Positions 31,501 through 43,116 of a stretch of 64,000 bases of DNA are shown here, piece after piece. The notes under the pieces are model-generated. The model saw only the letters and a list, made by a program, of their open reading frames with translations. It was not told where the DNA came from and searched no databases. Each line of letters begins with the position of its first letter. Within the stretch, counting starts at the first letter, position 1. The stretch is taken from contig JANJXV010000160.1 in NCBI GenBank assembly GCA_024803745.1, positions 506,001 to 570,000 of the forward strand, read 5' to 3'. Both the position numbers and the translations under genes were made by a program. The stretch comes from Megascapheus bottae. Taxonomy: Eukaryota; Chordata; Mammalia; Rodentia; Geomyidae.

Positions 31501-32265
31501 TTTACATTTTAAATTTAAAAAGTATTTTCTTATATAATTACTAATTTTCAAAGTTAGAATAAGTGAAAATCCTTTTCTTCAGGTATGTCATGTTTGCTGA
31601 AAAGTTGATAAGCAAAACATTCCCTGAGTCAAAATAAAATCATGAAACCACTATGTTGTGAGTGTTCAAACAGAAAGCATGAACACACTACAGATGTCAG
31701 TCCACAAAAGAATTCTAGACACAACTAAAAAGAGGTGTAGCAAAATGAACTGCATTGATTCATGTCTATGAAAATCTAAGATTCCCATGGAATTCTCTAA
31801 CTTGTGAGGGACAACAAGCATATCTTTAGGTAGGAGTCCAAACACAGACACATACGTACATTGAAAAGATCTTGTGGATCAATTATAAGCATAAGAATTT
31901 ATGAAATCATGTGGAGATTTATGGAATTATCTTTAAACAATTACTAACCCTTCATCCTAAACAATTCAAAAAGGCAGTCATTAATATTTACTGTGGCTAA
32001 GACTTACATAAGAAGCATAAATAAACCACATTTTTGCATTCTTATTAGGAAGCCAGATACATCAAGGGTTTATACTGCTACATCACAGAAAATAAACAAT
32101 TATAATACACAACATCATTATAATAAAACACATAGCCATATGATTGTACCAATACATGCAGGAAAGTTATGTGATATTTAAAATATAATATCAATTCATA
32201 ATAAAAATAAAGAAGAACCCATATCCACATAACTATGTCCATTCATGAGGCAGTAGCTAACTTAC
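31501..32265. other. AT-rich unique sequence, no gene seen
   Basis: Nothing recognised. Confidence 0.3.
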
Positions 32266-32269
32266 ACAC

Positions 32270-32690
32270 TGAGGAAAAGCTGGGAACTTTCTTGATAAGA
32301 TCTGGAACATGATAGGGAAGAACACACATTGGAGATAGGACAGCCTTTTAAATAAATGGTACTCAGAAAGTTGGAGATTTACATATCAGAAAACAACATC
32401 AAAACCACTTACAAGCCACAAAAATCAGGTCATAATATATTAAAGCCCTAAACATGAGACATAAAACTTCTACAATAGTAAATAGGAGAAATGCCTCTGT
32501 ACACTGGAATAGGAAAGGACACAGTTGGATGAGACCTACAAAGCAGAGAACACCAAAGCAAAAATTTAAAAATGGCATTACCTCAAACTAAAATGCTTCT
32601 TCCCAGCTAAGGAAATAATCAACAAAGTGAAGAGCCAATCTGAAGAATGGGGAAAAAAATCTGTCAATATATATTTGAAAATGGGTTATA
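32270..32690 (+). repeat. Old L1 ORF2 fragment, sense
   Basis: AAATGGCATTACCTCAAACTAAAATGCTTCTTCCCAGCTAAGGAAATAATCAACAAAGTGAAGAG is a near-match to the standard mammalian L1 ORF2 segment ('aatgggatcacatcaaactaaaaagcttctgcacagcaaaggaaacaatcaac'). The upstream 220 bases fit the preceding ORF2 region at lower identity. Dead copy. Confidence 0.75.
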
Positions 32691-35688
32691 TATACAGTGT
32701 GCGTGAGGAAGTCTAAACACTCAGCCAGAACAAGCAGATTCTGTTCCGAAGAAGCCAGGTCTGATTCTGCTCAAAAAAGCCAAGAGAATTTCCACAAAGA
32801 AAGTGATGCTTTTAGTAAGTCATGCTGTAAAAGAATCAGTATGGAAAAGACTGCAACTATGAAATCCATAATTAATCTGAGAATTATGCAAAGTCCAATA
32901 TTAGAAAGCAGAAGGTGAGAAAAAGTGATGTGGCAACTGTAGAGTCAGAATTGGTTGTCTTGTTTCAAATATTTCATCAGCTAAATCAAGATATAGTGGT
33001 TTAAATACCAACTCAATTTGAAGTAGAGGTAAGTAACATTCAAGGAGCAATCGATATGATTTTAATTGTCTACTGGGAAAGAAGAGAAAAAATTGAAATT
33101 AAGGGTATACTACTTGTTCTTTCATAAAGTGTTACCATCATCCAAGATAGGAAATAAAGGGAATTGGAAGGAAATAGTGAATTTTATTTTTACCATTTTA
33201 AGTTTTGACTCAAAGAATTAGGTGCTCTGAATTACACTGAAGTGAATCCCAGGAGATGGGTGCGGGGCAGGGGACATGAGGTTGGAAGAAGCAGCTCAAG
33301 ATGATCATTGAAATTTTGACAGTACAATGTGGGAACAAGGGCAGAAGAGGAGGAAATGGCAGAAGAGAGAACCAAAGATACTAAAGGTTGACAAATAGAG
33401 AGAGATCACAATGTGGAAAGGAATGAAAGGTGTAGAAGAAAGGAAGAGACAGGAAGTAGAATTGTTTTCTGAAAGGCAAGAAATAATTCCTTCAAGCATA
33501 AAAGTGAAAGGGCTTCTTCAGACTGTGAAAAACTGAGGGAAGTTAATTCAAAAGAGATACTAAAATTGGTCACTGGATTTAATCTATAAGCCACCAGACA
33601 TACGTTGATGGCTGAATAGTGCGAAGGAAGTGGTGGTGTGGAAACTATCATACTGCAGCGATGGAAGATGCTGGCTAAAGGAAGCCTGGCCAATCATGTT
33701 AAATATGAGTGGAGGTTTTCTGTTAAGCTGTTCCTTTTTTCCAAAGGACAGATAAATAGGAACATCGTAGTGTGCTTGTAAATAAACATGATTTTAAACA
33801 AAATGACTACAGAGAGAAGTAGAACACATAATGCTTTAAATAGTCAACAATTGATGCTTCATCTTAGGAAAGATCCAGCACTGTCACTTTTGCTACAGTG
33901 ACACACTGAAGGTGAAGTGTATTTGAAAAGAGGAAAAAGGCAGAACTTGTATTATTACACCCTCTAATTCCCTATAAATTTGAGTCTCTTCTGGGTGGTA
34001 GAGATCAAAATATGAGGAGGAGAGGAATCATATGGCAGCAATGTGATTTCCAAATCTAGCAATTAGAATTCAAGGATAAATTGTTTGCTATTTGGGTTTG
34101 GAAATTTGTAATATTCAAATTTTCCCAGAGTAACACAGTTAAAGGTGCATGTCAACACTTGTGAGTTATTTCCTCATATCTAAATGGTTGCCATTTGCAA
34201 CCACTTTCAAGTGTATTTGCTCAACAAATGCATGCTATTTGAGGAATCTACAGTGCCCAAACCATTCAAATCTGAGAAATAGGAGCTGGCTCAACCTACT
34301 GAAAGACCACCAGGTACTAGGTTGTATTTGTAGTCATGTGGTACTTAAGAAAATGAACCTTATTTAACCAAGAAGTCTCAGTAAAATCAAGAGCTGTTGG
34401 CTAAAATTTTGCATACACACTAGTCTTCTTTTTAATCAATGTCTTTTCATCCTTTTAGGTGCTGTGATCTTTCCCATAAAGAAAACTTGGAAAACTATTC
34501 CCACAAAGCAGAATTAAATCACCAGTGAGAAGAATTATTCATGGAAGGAGTAAGGGTGATTACTGGAAATCATTCTGGGCCATGCTCCATACTGTCTAGT
34601 GCACTCTGGAGGGATTATTACATCCATAAGCTGACTTCTTACTCAGCAGGCTATCTTACAGTTCTCTAATGGCAAAAGCTAACTTGAGAACATCTGATGG
34701 TAATGCAAATTACACCATAAATAACAATGCAAATGAATTTTAGTTAGTGGAGAATCAATTGATTCTCCTTGTAGAATTCATAATAACCAAGACATTCATG
34801 TCATATTTGATATTGATAACTTTCTGAATTGATTAGTAAATTATTTATTCATTTTTACATGTACTGCAGCCATATGCAGACACACATCAATTTTTCAAGT
34901 TGAATCAGACCTCATTTAAATTTTATACTGTTCCTCCATTACCAGTAAGGGAAATGAAGAATTTGGTATATTATTATATGTTAAACTTTTAACACAGTCA
35001 TGAATTCTGTTTCTAAAACACCGAGTAGTTGGGCAATTGAAATAAGCACACTTTTAAGACCAGCACAAAATTTTTTCCTACAGTACTTACAATTAAACCT
35101 CATTTTAGTAACATCACAATATTAGTGAAAAAAGTCTTAGTCTCTCTTTCAGATAGATATACTAATTAAGTATATTCACTTCATCAAACAAAATAGTGGG
35201 ATTAGATCAATGCTGTGCATATTTGTACAAATAATATAACCTTCACTTTTTGTGAGGAAAGGAATGCTCTACCAAATGAGGACTAGTTAAAATGTGGAAG
35301 AATATACCCTTGGTCGTGGTGTAGCTATTTTTACAATGAAACCTGAACTTTGTCTAACAAGTTCCCTGGGGAATTAAGAGAAAAACACATTGAAATAGAG
35401 AATATAAATTTTAGCACAAAATTACATGGACTAACTTTAGACTTTAGAGTAAATATTCACATTGTATACAACAGGACTGAATTTCTCATGAATAAAATAT
35501 ACAAAATTATCAATACTTAATTTTGTCTAGAAAGTAAAATGCATAATTGCCCAAACATTTCTCACTGGTTTTTAAAATGTACATGATACTTCAGATGATG
35601 ACAGTTTTTGGTATTGGAAATGATTATACAATAAATTCTAACTGGTCTGAAAAAAAAAGAAAGTAAAGTGCAGAGGAAAGCAATTCAT
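32691..35688. other. AT-rich unique sequence, no gene confirmed
   Basis: Three kilobases without clear repeats. A donor-like AGAGGTAAGTAAC lies at about 33027, with an acceptor-like TTTCATCAG 48 bases upstream, but all frames in between contain stops. Small open frames (32697-32918 plus, 33406-33693 minus) have no recognised similarity. Confidence 0.3.
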
Positions 35689-35690
35689 GA

Positions 35691-35775
35691 GGGGCCGAGA
35701 GCATGGCCTAGTGGTTGAGTGTTTCTCTAACATTCATGAAGCCCTGGGTCATTGAGTCATTGCTGGTGTAGTGCT
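35691..35775 (+). repeat. ID-like SINE monomer, sense
   Basis: GGGGCCGAGAGCATGGCCTAGTGGTTGAGTG followed by CATTCATGAAGCCCTGGGTCATTGAG is a tRNA-type left monomer with intact A-box-like and degraded B-box-like parts. No right arm was found. Confidence 0.65.
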
Positions 35776-35866
35776 TGGATCTAATATCCATATATTAAGG
35801 ATACTATATGCCTTTTGTTCCTTTGGTCTTGACTTAATCAAAATGATTTGCTCTAATATGTTTCTT

Positions 35867-36366
35867 TTTTACTATTTTTATTGTAATTGATAAAAGGGTT
35901 ACATGATATTGTGCATTAATTCACATACATTGATACCCTTTCACATGTCTTGGTCCACATTACCCTCCCCTCCACCCCCCATCTTGGTTTTCCCCCCTTC
36001 CCTATCCAATTTCAAATAACCAAATACAAATATATCCAATATATCAGATTACAAAGTGAGGTACTATAATAATATGATATAACCAAGGGACAGCAAAAGA
36101 GATGAGAGATAACATAGTACATTAAGGACAACAATCATTCATTATATGGCTTTTGTTTCAATATCATGGAGGTCCTTTCAATTAGCTTCATACTATATGG
36201 CCTTTTGTATCAAGGTTTTGCTCTATTACAAATCTCTGCTTGTAGAGCCCAAAGTTTCTACTGATTATGACAAATGAGGGAAACCATTGAGCCTAAGTTC
36301 CTTTGAGTCTGGCTTACTTCACTTAATATGACTTTTTCTAAGTCTTTCCATTTCATAACAAATAGG
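35867..36366 (-). repeat. Young 5'-truncated L1 3' end, antisense, with TSD
   Basis: Reverse L1 3' UTR (ATTAATTCACATACATTGATACCC, ACATGTCTTGGTCCACATTACCC) passing into the reverse ORF2 end (TTGAGTCTGGCTTACTTCACTTAATATG). TCTAATATGTTTCTT at 35852-35866 and TCTAATCTGTTTCTT at 36367-36381 form a 15-bp TSD with one mismatch. Nearly identical in extent to the copy at 14.2 kb. Confidence 0.9.
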
Positions 36367-36419
36367 TCTAATCTGTTTCTTAAAGAGAAAATAAACGGGT
36401 TTACTGGGCTGTTGTTTTC

Positions 36420-36648
36420 AGTTTTTTAATAGGTGGGTCCTGCTTGAAGTAAGGCCTGGTTGCTGTCTATGAGCTTTTCATTCAAGGTTAGTGCTTGAGC
36501 CACAACCCCAGTTCTGGTTTTTTTTCTGGAAGAGATAATAGTCTTATGGATTTGCTGCTGGGATGGCATTTAACCACAATCCTCAGATCTCAGCTTCCTG
36601 AGTAGCTACGATTACAGGTATAAGCCAGTGGCACCTGACTTAAACAAG
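36420..36648 (-). repeat. B1-dID/Geo-like dimeric SINE, antisense
   Basis: CTTGAAGTAAGGCCTGGTTGC, GAGCCACAACCCCAGTTC, ATAATAGTCTTATGGATTTG and CAATCCTCAGATCTCAGCTTCCTGAGTAGCTACGATTACAGGTATAAGCC in reverse SINE order. Confidence 0.7.
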
Positions 36649-37590
36649 TTTTAATCTAAATTTTACGTATTTTATATAACTAAACATAATGGCATTTCCA
36701 ACAAGAAAAGTCAAAAGTCTTATTAAGCAATGCTTTGCATACTGTTACATCTATAACTAACCATGATTTAATTTCAGGTAATCATATTCTCAAAAGATCA
36801 GTTACTTTATAAATATTGCTGTAAATTAAAAGAAGTGGGAGTCAAAGAAGAGAAACAATCCAATAGTCAAGGCACAGAAACCGTAAATTCTCTTTGTTCA
36901 ATTTAAGAGAACCTGGAAAACATGCAATTTTATAACATAAGCCCTCCTGAAAAAGTTAACATTTTTGAACCTACTAATTAACGCTGATACTTAGTGCAAG
37001 CTGTATAAAATTGTTAAGAATTAATTAACTAATATAGTCTAAATAGGATCTCATTATGAACTGTAAAAACACAGGGAGGCACCTGCAAAAATTGCCTGAG
37101 GCTTTTCAAATGTAAGTGATAATAAGTAATCAGAGAAAGAAAGTTCCCTTAAATTAGTCGATTTATATTTTAGATTTGGGCAAGAAAGTTATTTTTAACA
37201 TTATTCTAAAAGCTTCAATATTTTAAAATAGAAAGAAGTCAATGCATTTTAATCATCTACTGTGAAATGCCCAGAAGTGAAGTTGTTCATAGATATCTGC
37301 AAAAAAATTAGACTCCTGAATATGCTAGAAGACCAACAATGACATGAGGCAAGAGGTATTCTTAACAGAGCTGCCAGGTCTTTGCAAAGGCTAAGTCAGA
37401 TGCTAGCATGGCTGTGTCCAAAATCCAGGCATGCATAGTCTCTCTTCATTCAGTCAAAGCCAAACTCCCGGAAGAGAGTGTCAAGACCTTCTGTTATCTG
37501 CAAGCATAGCAGCAGCCCTGCCTGCCTCCTCTCTGATCCCATCTTCTCCTCGCCCTTCACTCCCACCAAGTGCAGTGGTGTACATACTTG
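36649..37590. other. AT-rich unique sequence, no gene seen
   Basis: No recognisable repeat before the L2 segment. The 116-residue open frame at 37431-37781 overlaps the L2 fragment and is not treated as a gene. Confidence 0.3.
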
Positions 37591-37594
37591 ATGT

Positions 37595-37905
37595 TACTTC
37601 AGGGTGGCAGGTGATCTCTAACATGAAACAGCTCAGATCATCACTTTCCTCTGCCTGTGTGTTTCTCCCTGATGGTCACCAAACCCCCAACCTGCACACT
37701 TTGCTCATAGGTCACTTTCTCAAAGACCACTCAGCCACTGCTACCCTGCCTCATGCATTTTCAATCCTTATTCCTGTTTGAACTTTTCTCCTTTTATCCT
37801 TCTGATGTCATGTTCCTATGTGCAATATAATTTACTACTTTATTATGCTGAGTATTTATTATCTGGTTCCCTCTACAATATAAGCACTGGAGACTGTCCT
37901 AAAAG
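37595..37905 (+). repeat. L2 LINE 3' part, sense
   Basis: CATAGGTCACTTTCTCAAAGACCACTCAGCCACTGC, CTTTTATCCTTCTGATGTC and TCTACAATATAAGCACTGGAG match the L2 3' consensus in order ('aaatgtcaccttctcagagaggccttccctgaccacc ... tagaatgtaagctcc'). Confidence 0.65.
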
Positions 37906-37927
37906 CTGGATGTAAATTTACAATGAA

Positions 37928-38090
37928 GTTTTTAAATTGTATTTTATTATCAGGATAAAGTATAGAGGGATTGCAGTTACATACATCGGGTATGGGGTAC
38001 ATTACTTCTCAAACCTTGATAACCCCTTCTCATATTTTTGTACCCCTTCCTCTTCCTCCACCCCTTCCCAATCATCTCCTAACCAGGAAT
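37928..38090 (-). repeat. L1 3' end, antisense
   Basis: AAATTGTATTTTATTATCAGGATAAAGTATAGAGGG, GTACATTACTTCTCAAACCTTGATAACCCC and TCTCATATTTTTGTACC match the reverse of the L1 3' ends elsewhere in the window. Very short copy. Confidence 0.75.
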
Positions 38091-39289
38091 TGTTAATGCT
38101 AACTGATATTTAAAGGCTATGATATACCTACTCTTTTTAGACAACTGATGTTTTCAAATCATTTGGAATAAATATAATTCATTCAACTTCTTTTCAGACT
38201 TCTGGTGAGTACCAGAAAGGATTTACTAATGGATATTTAGCTTCCTAACATGGCACAAGCATTCAATAAGGTACCAACTAAACTGGAATTATAGTAAAAT
38301 CACCTTCAGTAGCATGAATCATAAGTAATGATTGACAACAGATAACTACCAAGGCTTTTTTTCTACAAGAGCCTATAAATGATCTCAATCTGTCTCTTAG
38401 AAGAAACAAACACCAATAATATCAGTGGAGATAGGAAGGTTGGGGCAGAAAAGCAACCCAGAAAAAAACTCAAACTCTTAGAAAGGAAAAAAAAATAACT
38501 AAAGCAGAAAGGGCCAGGGACATGATTCAAATAGTATAGCACACACAACTCTGTCCTCAAAAATCATGAGTACAGTATTTATCTTTCATTAATTCACACA
38601 ATAGAGTTGCTAAAACTTTTTATAGGTACTGGCTTTATGAAAATTATTTAGTACAAAGTGAGGGTCAAGATTTAAAGACATTGCCTAAGCTACCAGAGCT
38701 TTGAAAATATCTGAACACTGCACAGATAAATATTAAGGTCATTCTGTGAAGGATAAGGGGATACCTGGTATGCTATGACAGCTCATAAGTGATGATGAAC
38801 CTTCACTGAAACACTGATTCATGAAGACACTTTGGGCAGTAGTGCTCCCTGTAATTACTACTCTGGCTGTTTCTTTCACTTCTTTCTAAGGCTAAATAAT
38901 TCCTAGAATTTCATGCCCTGTCTTCAAGTGAAATTAAATGTAGAATACTACAGCAGTGCTTTTACTTGGGAACTTGTGGCAAACACATTTGTCCAGCCTT
39001 GTCCAACAAACAGAGGAGGGACACTGGCATAGCAACTCAGGCTTAGGGAGAACCTAAGCATGACATTTAGAAAAATATTTGTGAAAAAGAAGGGTTTTGT
39101 TTCCACAGCAACCAACTTTCTTAGTCTTCTGAGCTCTACTAAAAATAAAACAAATGAAAGCTGGTAAGAGAAACAGAGTAAGGTCTAATGTAGAATGGCA
39201 CACAAAGCAAAAATAAAGGACGCTGAAGCCAAGTTCATTGGAAGAAGCATAGCAAATCCTCAGTTAATCATGAGTGTCCTAATCTGGTC
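38091..39289. other. AT-rich unique sequence, no gene seen
   Basis: GGGCCAGGGACATGATTCAAATAGTATAGCAC near 38510 faintly resembles an ID monomer. Nothing else recognised. Confidence 0.3.
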
Positions 39290-40112
39290 ATGACCCTTTA
39301 AATCTTCATTTCTTTATTTTTTGGTAACTACTGGCCGTGAGATTCTTCTCTCTCCATAAAGCAGAGCCTCCAGAATTTATTCATCTTGTACAATTGGGTT
39401 TCAGTGCCCAGGATCAGTAACTCTCTTGCCTCTGTTCTCGGCTACCCATCACCGCAACACCGTGAGGCTATTTTAGGTAACTTGTACAAGTCTTTGTTGT
39501 CTTGTGATGAGGTTACTTTGCTTAACACAACATCTTCAGAATTCATCCCTACAGCTGCCTGTGGTTGAACTCCCTTCTTTTCTAGGGTTCAACAATGCCC
39601 AATTTTGTGTATATAACACATATACTTTGTCCATTTACCTGTGGTTGAGCCCTTACCACTTCTTGAGTATGGTGCACAGTGCTTCAATCAACATTGGGAT
39701 TTGGGTTTTCTTTGAGGTATCTTAACTTACCCTTTAGTAACAAGTCAATGCCTGGCCTCATAAAATGAATTTCTTTTAGTTTTTGAAGTAACTAAAGAGT
39801 CATTATTGATTCTCCTTTAAATGTTTGGTATGGTTCATCAGTGAAATGTAATGGTTTAAGCTTTTCTCCTAAATGACTGTATGTCATTTCTACATTCCAT
39901 TTCTTCATGATTAAATGCATAAGTGTTTTATGTTTGTAGGACTGTTTCCCAGTTCCCCTAGGTCAATTATTTTTCTTTCAGATAATTGTTATAAATTCTA
40001 ATGGTGCTTTCTCTTTCTGAAGCATCCATTGTAATACCTCCTCTCTTTTTATCTAAATTTATTTATTTTTATATTGTTTATTTCTTAGTATAGATGAAGA
40101 ACTTTAATTTTT

Positions 40113-40308
40113 CTTTTTTTTGCCAGTCCTGGGCTTGAGCTCAGGGCCTGAGCACTGTCCTTGGACTTTCTCAAGGGTAGAGCTCTACCACTTGAGCCTC
40201 AGCACCACTTCCAGCTTTTTTCTATGTATGTGGTACCGAGGAATCGAACCCGGGTCTTCATGCATGCTAGGCAAGCACTTTAACCACTAGGCCAAACTCC
40301 CGGCCCCT
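40113..40308 (-). repeat. IDL-Geo-like SINE, antisense, 17-bp TSD, inside L1
   Basis: A well-preserved copy: GCCAGTCCTGGGCTTGAGCTC, CACTTGAGCCTCAGCACCAC, TATGTATGTGGTACCGAGG, AATCGAACCCGGGTCTTC (intact B box) and GGCCAAACTCCCGGCCCC. GAAGAACTTTAATTTTT at 40096-40112 and GAAGGACTTTAATTTTT at 40309-40325 form the TSD with one mismatch. A recent insertion into an old L1. Confidence 0.93.
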
Positions 40309-40519
40309 GAAGGACTTTAATTTTTATAAGAAATAATTATTAGTTCACTGATTTTTGTCTTTACTGATTTTCCATTTTCTTTGTTTCTATTGTTGTTTTG
40401 GTTCTACATTAAATACTAATTTCTGCAAACTAGACTTCATTTGTCCTTTTTTTTCAATGTCATTATAATGTGTAATGTATAATATTAGGTTACTTATTTG
40501 AAACACTTCTTGTTTCATT

Positions 40520-40815
40520 TTGACTGTCCTGGGTTTTGAACTCAAGGTTTTATGTTTGCTAAGAAGGTGCTCGGTCACTTGACCCAAAACTCCAGATCTA
40601 TGTTGCAGTTATTTTTAAGATAGAGCCTCAGTGATGGACCTTGATACTCCTGTTCACTCTTCTCAGACTAGCTGGACTACTAGCACATGCCGCCATTCCC
40701 AGCACCTGTTGAAGTGGGATCTCATGAAAGCTTCTGCCTATACTAAATTCTGATTTTCCAGATCTCTGCCTCCTGTACAGCTGGGGTGATAGGTGTGTGC
40801 AATTGGTTATGAGAG
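40520..40815 (-). repeat. B1-dID-like SINE, antisense, old
   Basis: CTGGGTTTTGAACTCAAGGTTTTATG, GGTCACTTGACCCAAAACTCC, AAGATAGAGCCTCAGTGATGG and CTCTGCCTCCTGTACAGCTGGGGTGATAGG in reverse order, strongly diverged. It interrupts the old L1. Confidence 0.55.
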
Positions 40816-41159
40816 ATCTTATGACCTTTCTCCCTCCAGGATGACCTTCAATGGCCTGGGCAGTTTTGCTTTATATATTTACTCTTATGATAGTGATTAT
40901 GTATTTACAACTATTATGATTTCTTGGTGAATTGGAACTTACATAACTATATATTGTTTCTGTTTATGTCTTAGAACAATTTTTACTGAAATTCTACTCT
41001 GTATGATATAAATATAGCCACTTCATTCTTTTTTTTGCTTGCCTTTATCATGGGATGTCTATTCTTTTCCTTTACTTTCATCCTACACATGCCCTTAAAT
41101 GTAAAGTAAGTTACTTATAGCCAACATATAGTTTGATTTTAAGCTACACGTGCACATGC

Positions 41160-41375
41160 ACAAATACATATAAAATTTTTGAACTCAGGGATGCTTACTT
41201 GATTTACGTGGTTGGCCAGAACTCTACCATTTAAGTCAGTACAGCCCTGCTCTTTGCTTGTTATTTTACAGATGTGGTCTAGAAAACTCCTCACTGACTG
41301 GCCTTGGACCACAATCCTTCGGATCTCAACCTGCTGAGTAACTATGATTACAGGCCTGACACACCAGTCTCCAAA
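41160..41375 (-). repeat. B1-dID-like SINE, antisense, old
   Basis: TTTTTGAACTCAGGGATGC, AACTCTACCATTTAAGTCAG, GATGTGGTCTAGAAAACTCC and ACAATCCTTCGGATCTCAACCTGCTGAGTAACTATGATTACAGG follow the reverse dimer order. Confidence 0.6.
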
Positions 41376-42900
41376 CTCATCCTGTTTGCCATATAGCCTC
41401 TCTAAGACAGTAGTAATTTAAATGTCTCTTGTGCCATGAATATTTCATACTTTCTCATTATCACATTTCTCTACCTTCCAAGGTAACTTTCTTTGTTTTA
41501 AAGTTCATGTGATCAAATGGGGTCTACCTAAATTTTACAATGGAGGAGAGTTTCCTTATTTTAAAACCTGGTCTACAAACTTAATCCTATCTGTAAGTCC
41601 CTTTTTCCTATACAATTCAAGCTATTCATAACTTGTAGAGATTAGGAATCATTATCATACCTACTACAGTCACAAATCCAAGAAACAAATACTCATGAAT
41701 ACTACTTACGCCAAACAACACAGATCTGTTGTCCTAATCATAACTCAGGGATCTCTAGGAAATAAATGTCATCAACAGAATATTACTCTTAAAATAAAGC
41801 TCTTAAATTAACTTAATGAAAATAAATACATTATTTAGTTTTACAATCTTTATCGCTGTATACAGTCGCTAGTACTACACAAAGGTCAAGGTGCTGTGGT
41901 GTGGGATATATGAATAGTTAATAACCAACATTTGTTCTCAGTCTTCCTCCATTTGGAAGAATAGATGGAGTCATTACTATTGTGTACAGTGCCTTGAAGC
42001 CAGTTTAAATAAGTCACTTTTTTACTGGGCTTGATTTACATAAACTATTAAACATTTTCAATGGGTCAAAAGACGATATTGCCCCACAGAGTCATCTGTC
42101 ATTTGTTTATTCTCATTAGCTGTATGAAAAATAAACCATGGAACTGCATAAAAATATATTGGAATCAAAGCTTTCTTTACTGTTTAAATTATAATTCAGA
42201 ACTCTGAATTTAAATGCTGGCAATGTAAAAAAGCAAGCAAACAATGGCATTAAACAAGGCTGGAAAGTCACTACAACCTCTTTCACAATTTGCCTTTGGA
42301 GTACATGGCTGTCTGTAAATATCTCCTAATGTAATAGTAGACAAGGGTCAAAAGTACTAACCCCTGAGATTCACTATTCTCCTCTGAATAACAACCTGTT
42401 TTTCATGGGATGTTTTAAAGATAGAGGCAATTCACAAAAGTGCTTTAACAATGTATTTGCCTAGGATACTTTCAAAATATTAACCTGACTCTGGTTTCAG
42501 ATTTGGTATTATATCTGATTCATACAGTTTACTACTATTTATTCATTTTATTTCTAATTTCTAATACACAGTCAATAGTACTGATGATGAGTTAGGCAAG
42601 GAATTAGGAAACCTTGTGTTTGAGAATGATGTCTCAGATGTTAATTTTAAAAATTTTTACATATCGGCTACTGACATTAGCAGAATGGATTGTGATACAC
42701 AGCATTGTCTTACTGACTCCCACAATCCTTGCAAAATCTGTTTGTATATCCAAGGGTAAACACTATTCCCCAAAAATTCTGTCAAGAGTTCATGAGATAC
42801 AACCCATTCTACAAGAGTTAATAACATAAAATAGTGTCCAAACCTCCTCTTCTTGAAAGGAATCTACTAGTATTATCACTGCTATTTTTTGCTTCACTTT
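41376..42900. other. AT-rich unique sequence, no gene seen
   Basis: No recognised repeat and no convincing exon. Confidence 0.3.
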
Positions 42901-42902
42901 AT

Positions 42903-43116
42903 TTTGACATTTTAGCACTAGGAATTGAACCTATGCCTCCCACGGGATAGGCAATCGTTCTACCTAGTAATTCTTGGTGTTCTTTAATTTGCATTTTATT
43001 TGGTGTTCGAGAAAGAAGCTCACTAACTTTCTTTTGCTTGGCTTCAGACAACACCGTCCTGCCTCCTGAATAGCTAGCTGAGACATCAGTCATGTGCCAC
43101 CATATTGGGCACATCG
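42903..43116 (-). repeat. B1-dID-like SINE, antisense, old
   Basis: CACTAGGAATTGAACCTATGCCTCCC, AGGCAATCGTTCTACCTAG, AGAAGCTCACTAACTTTC and CCTGCCTCCTGAATAGCTAGCTGAGACATCAGTCATGTGCCACC match the reverse dimer. Confidence 0.65.

Larger units (their letters stand above)
39290..41135 (-). repeat. Old L1, antisense, with internal deletion and nested SINEs
   Basis: Reverse L1 3' landmarks: CTTAACACAACATCTTCAGAATTCATCCC, ACTTTGTCCATTTACCTGTGG and GTGCTTCAATCAACATTGGG at 39520-39700. From 39740, reverse mid-ORF2 landmarks follow: TGGCCTCATAAAATGAATTTC, TTTAAATGTTTGGTATGGTTCATCAGTGAAATG and, at 40980-41130, GCCACTTCATTC, CTATTCTTTTCCTTTACTTTC and CTTATAGCCAACATATAG. The jump near 39740 implies a deletion of more than a kilobase or two separate fragments. 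SINEs at 40113 and 40520 interrupt it. Confidence 0.75.

Noticed and set aside
37431..37781. 116-residue plus-strand frame
   Set aside because: Its second half is an L2 fragment; the first half has no recognisable feature.
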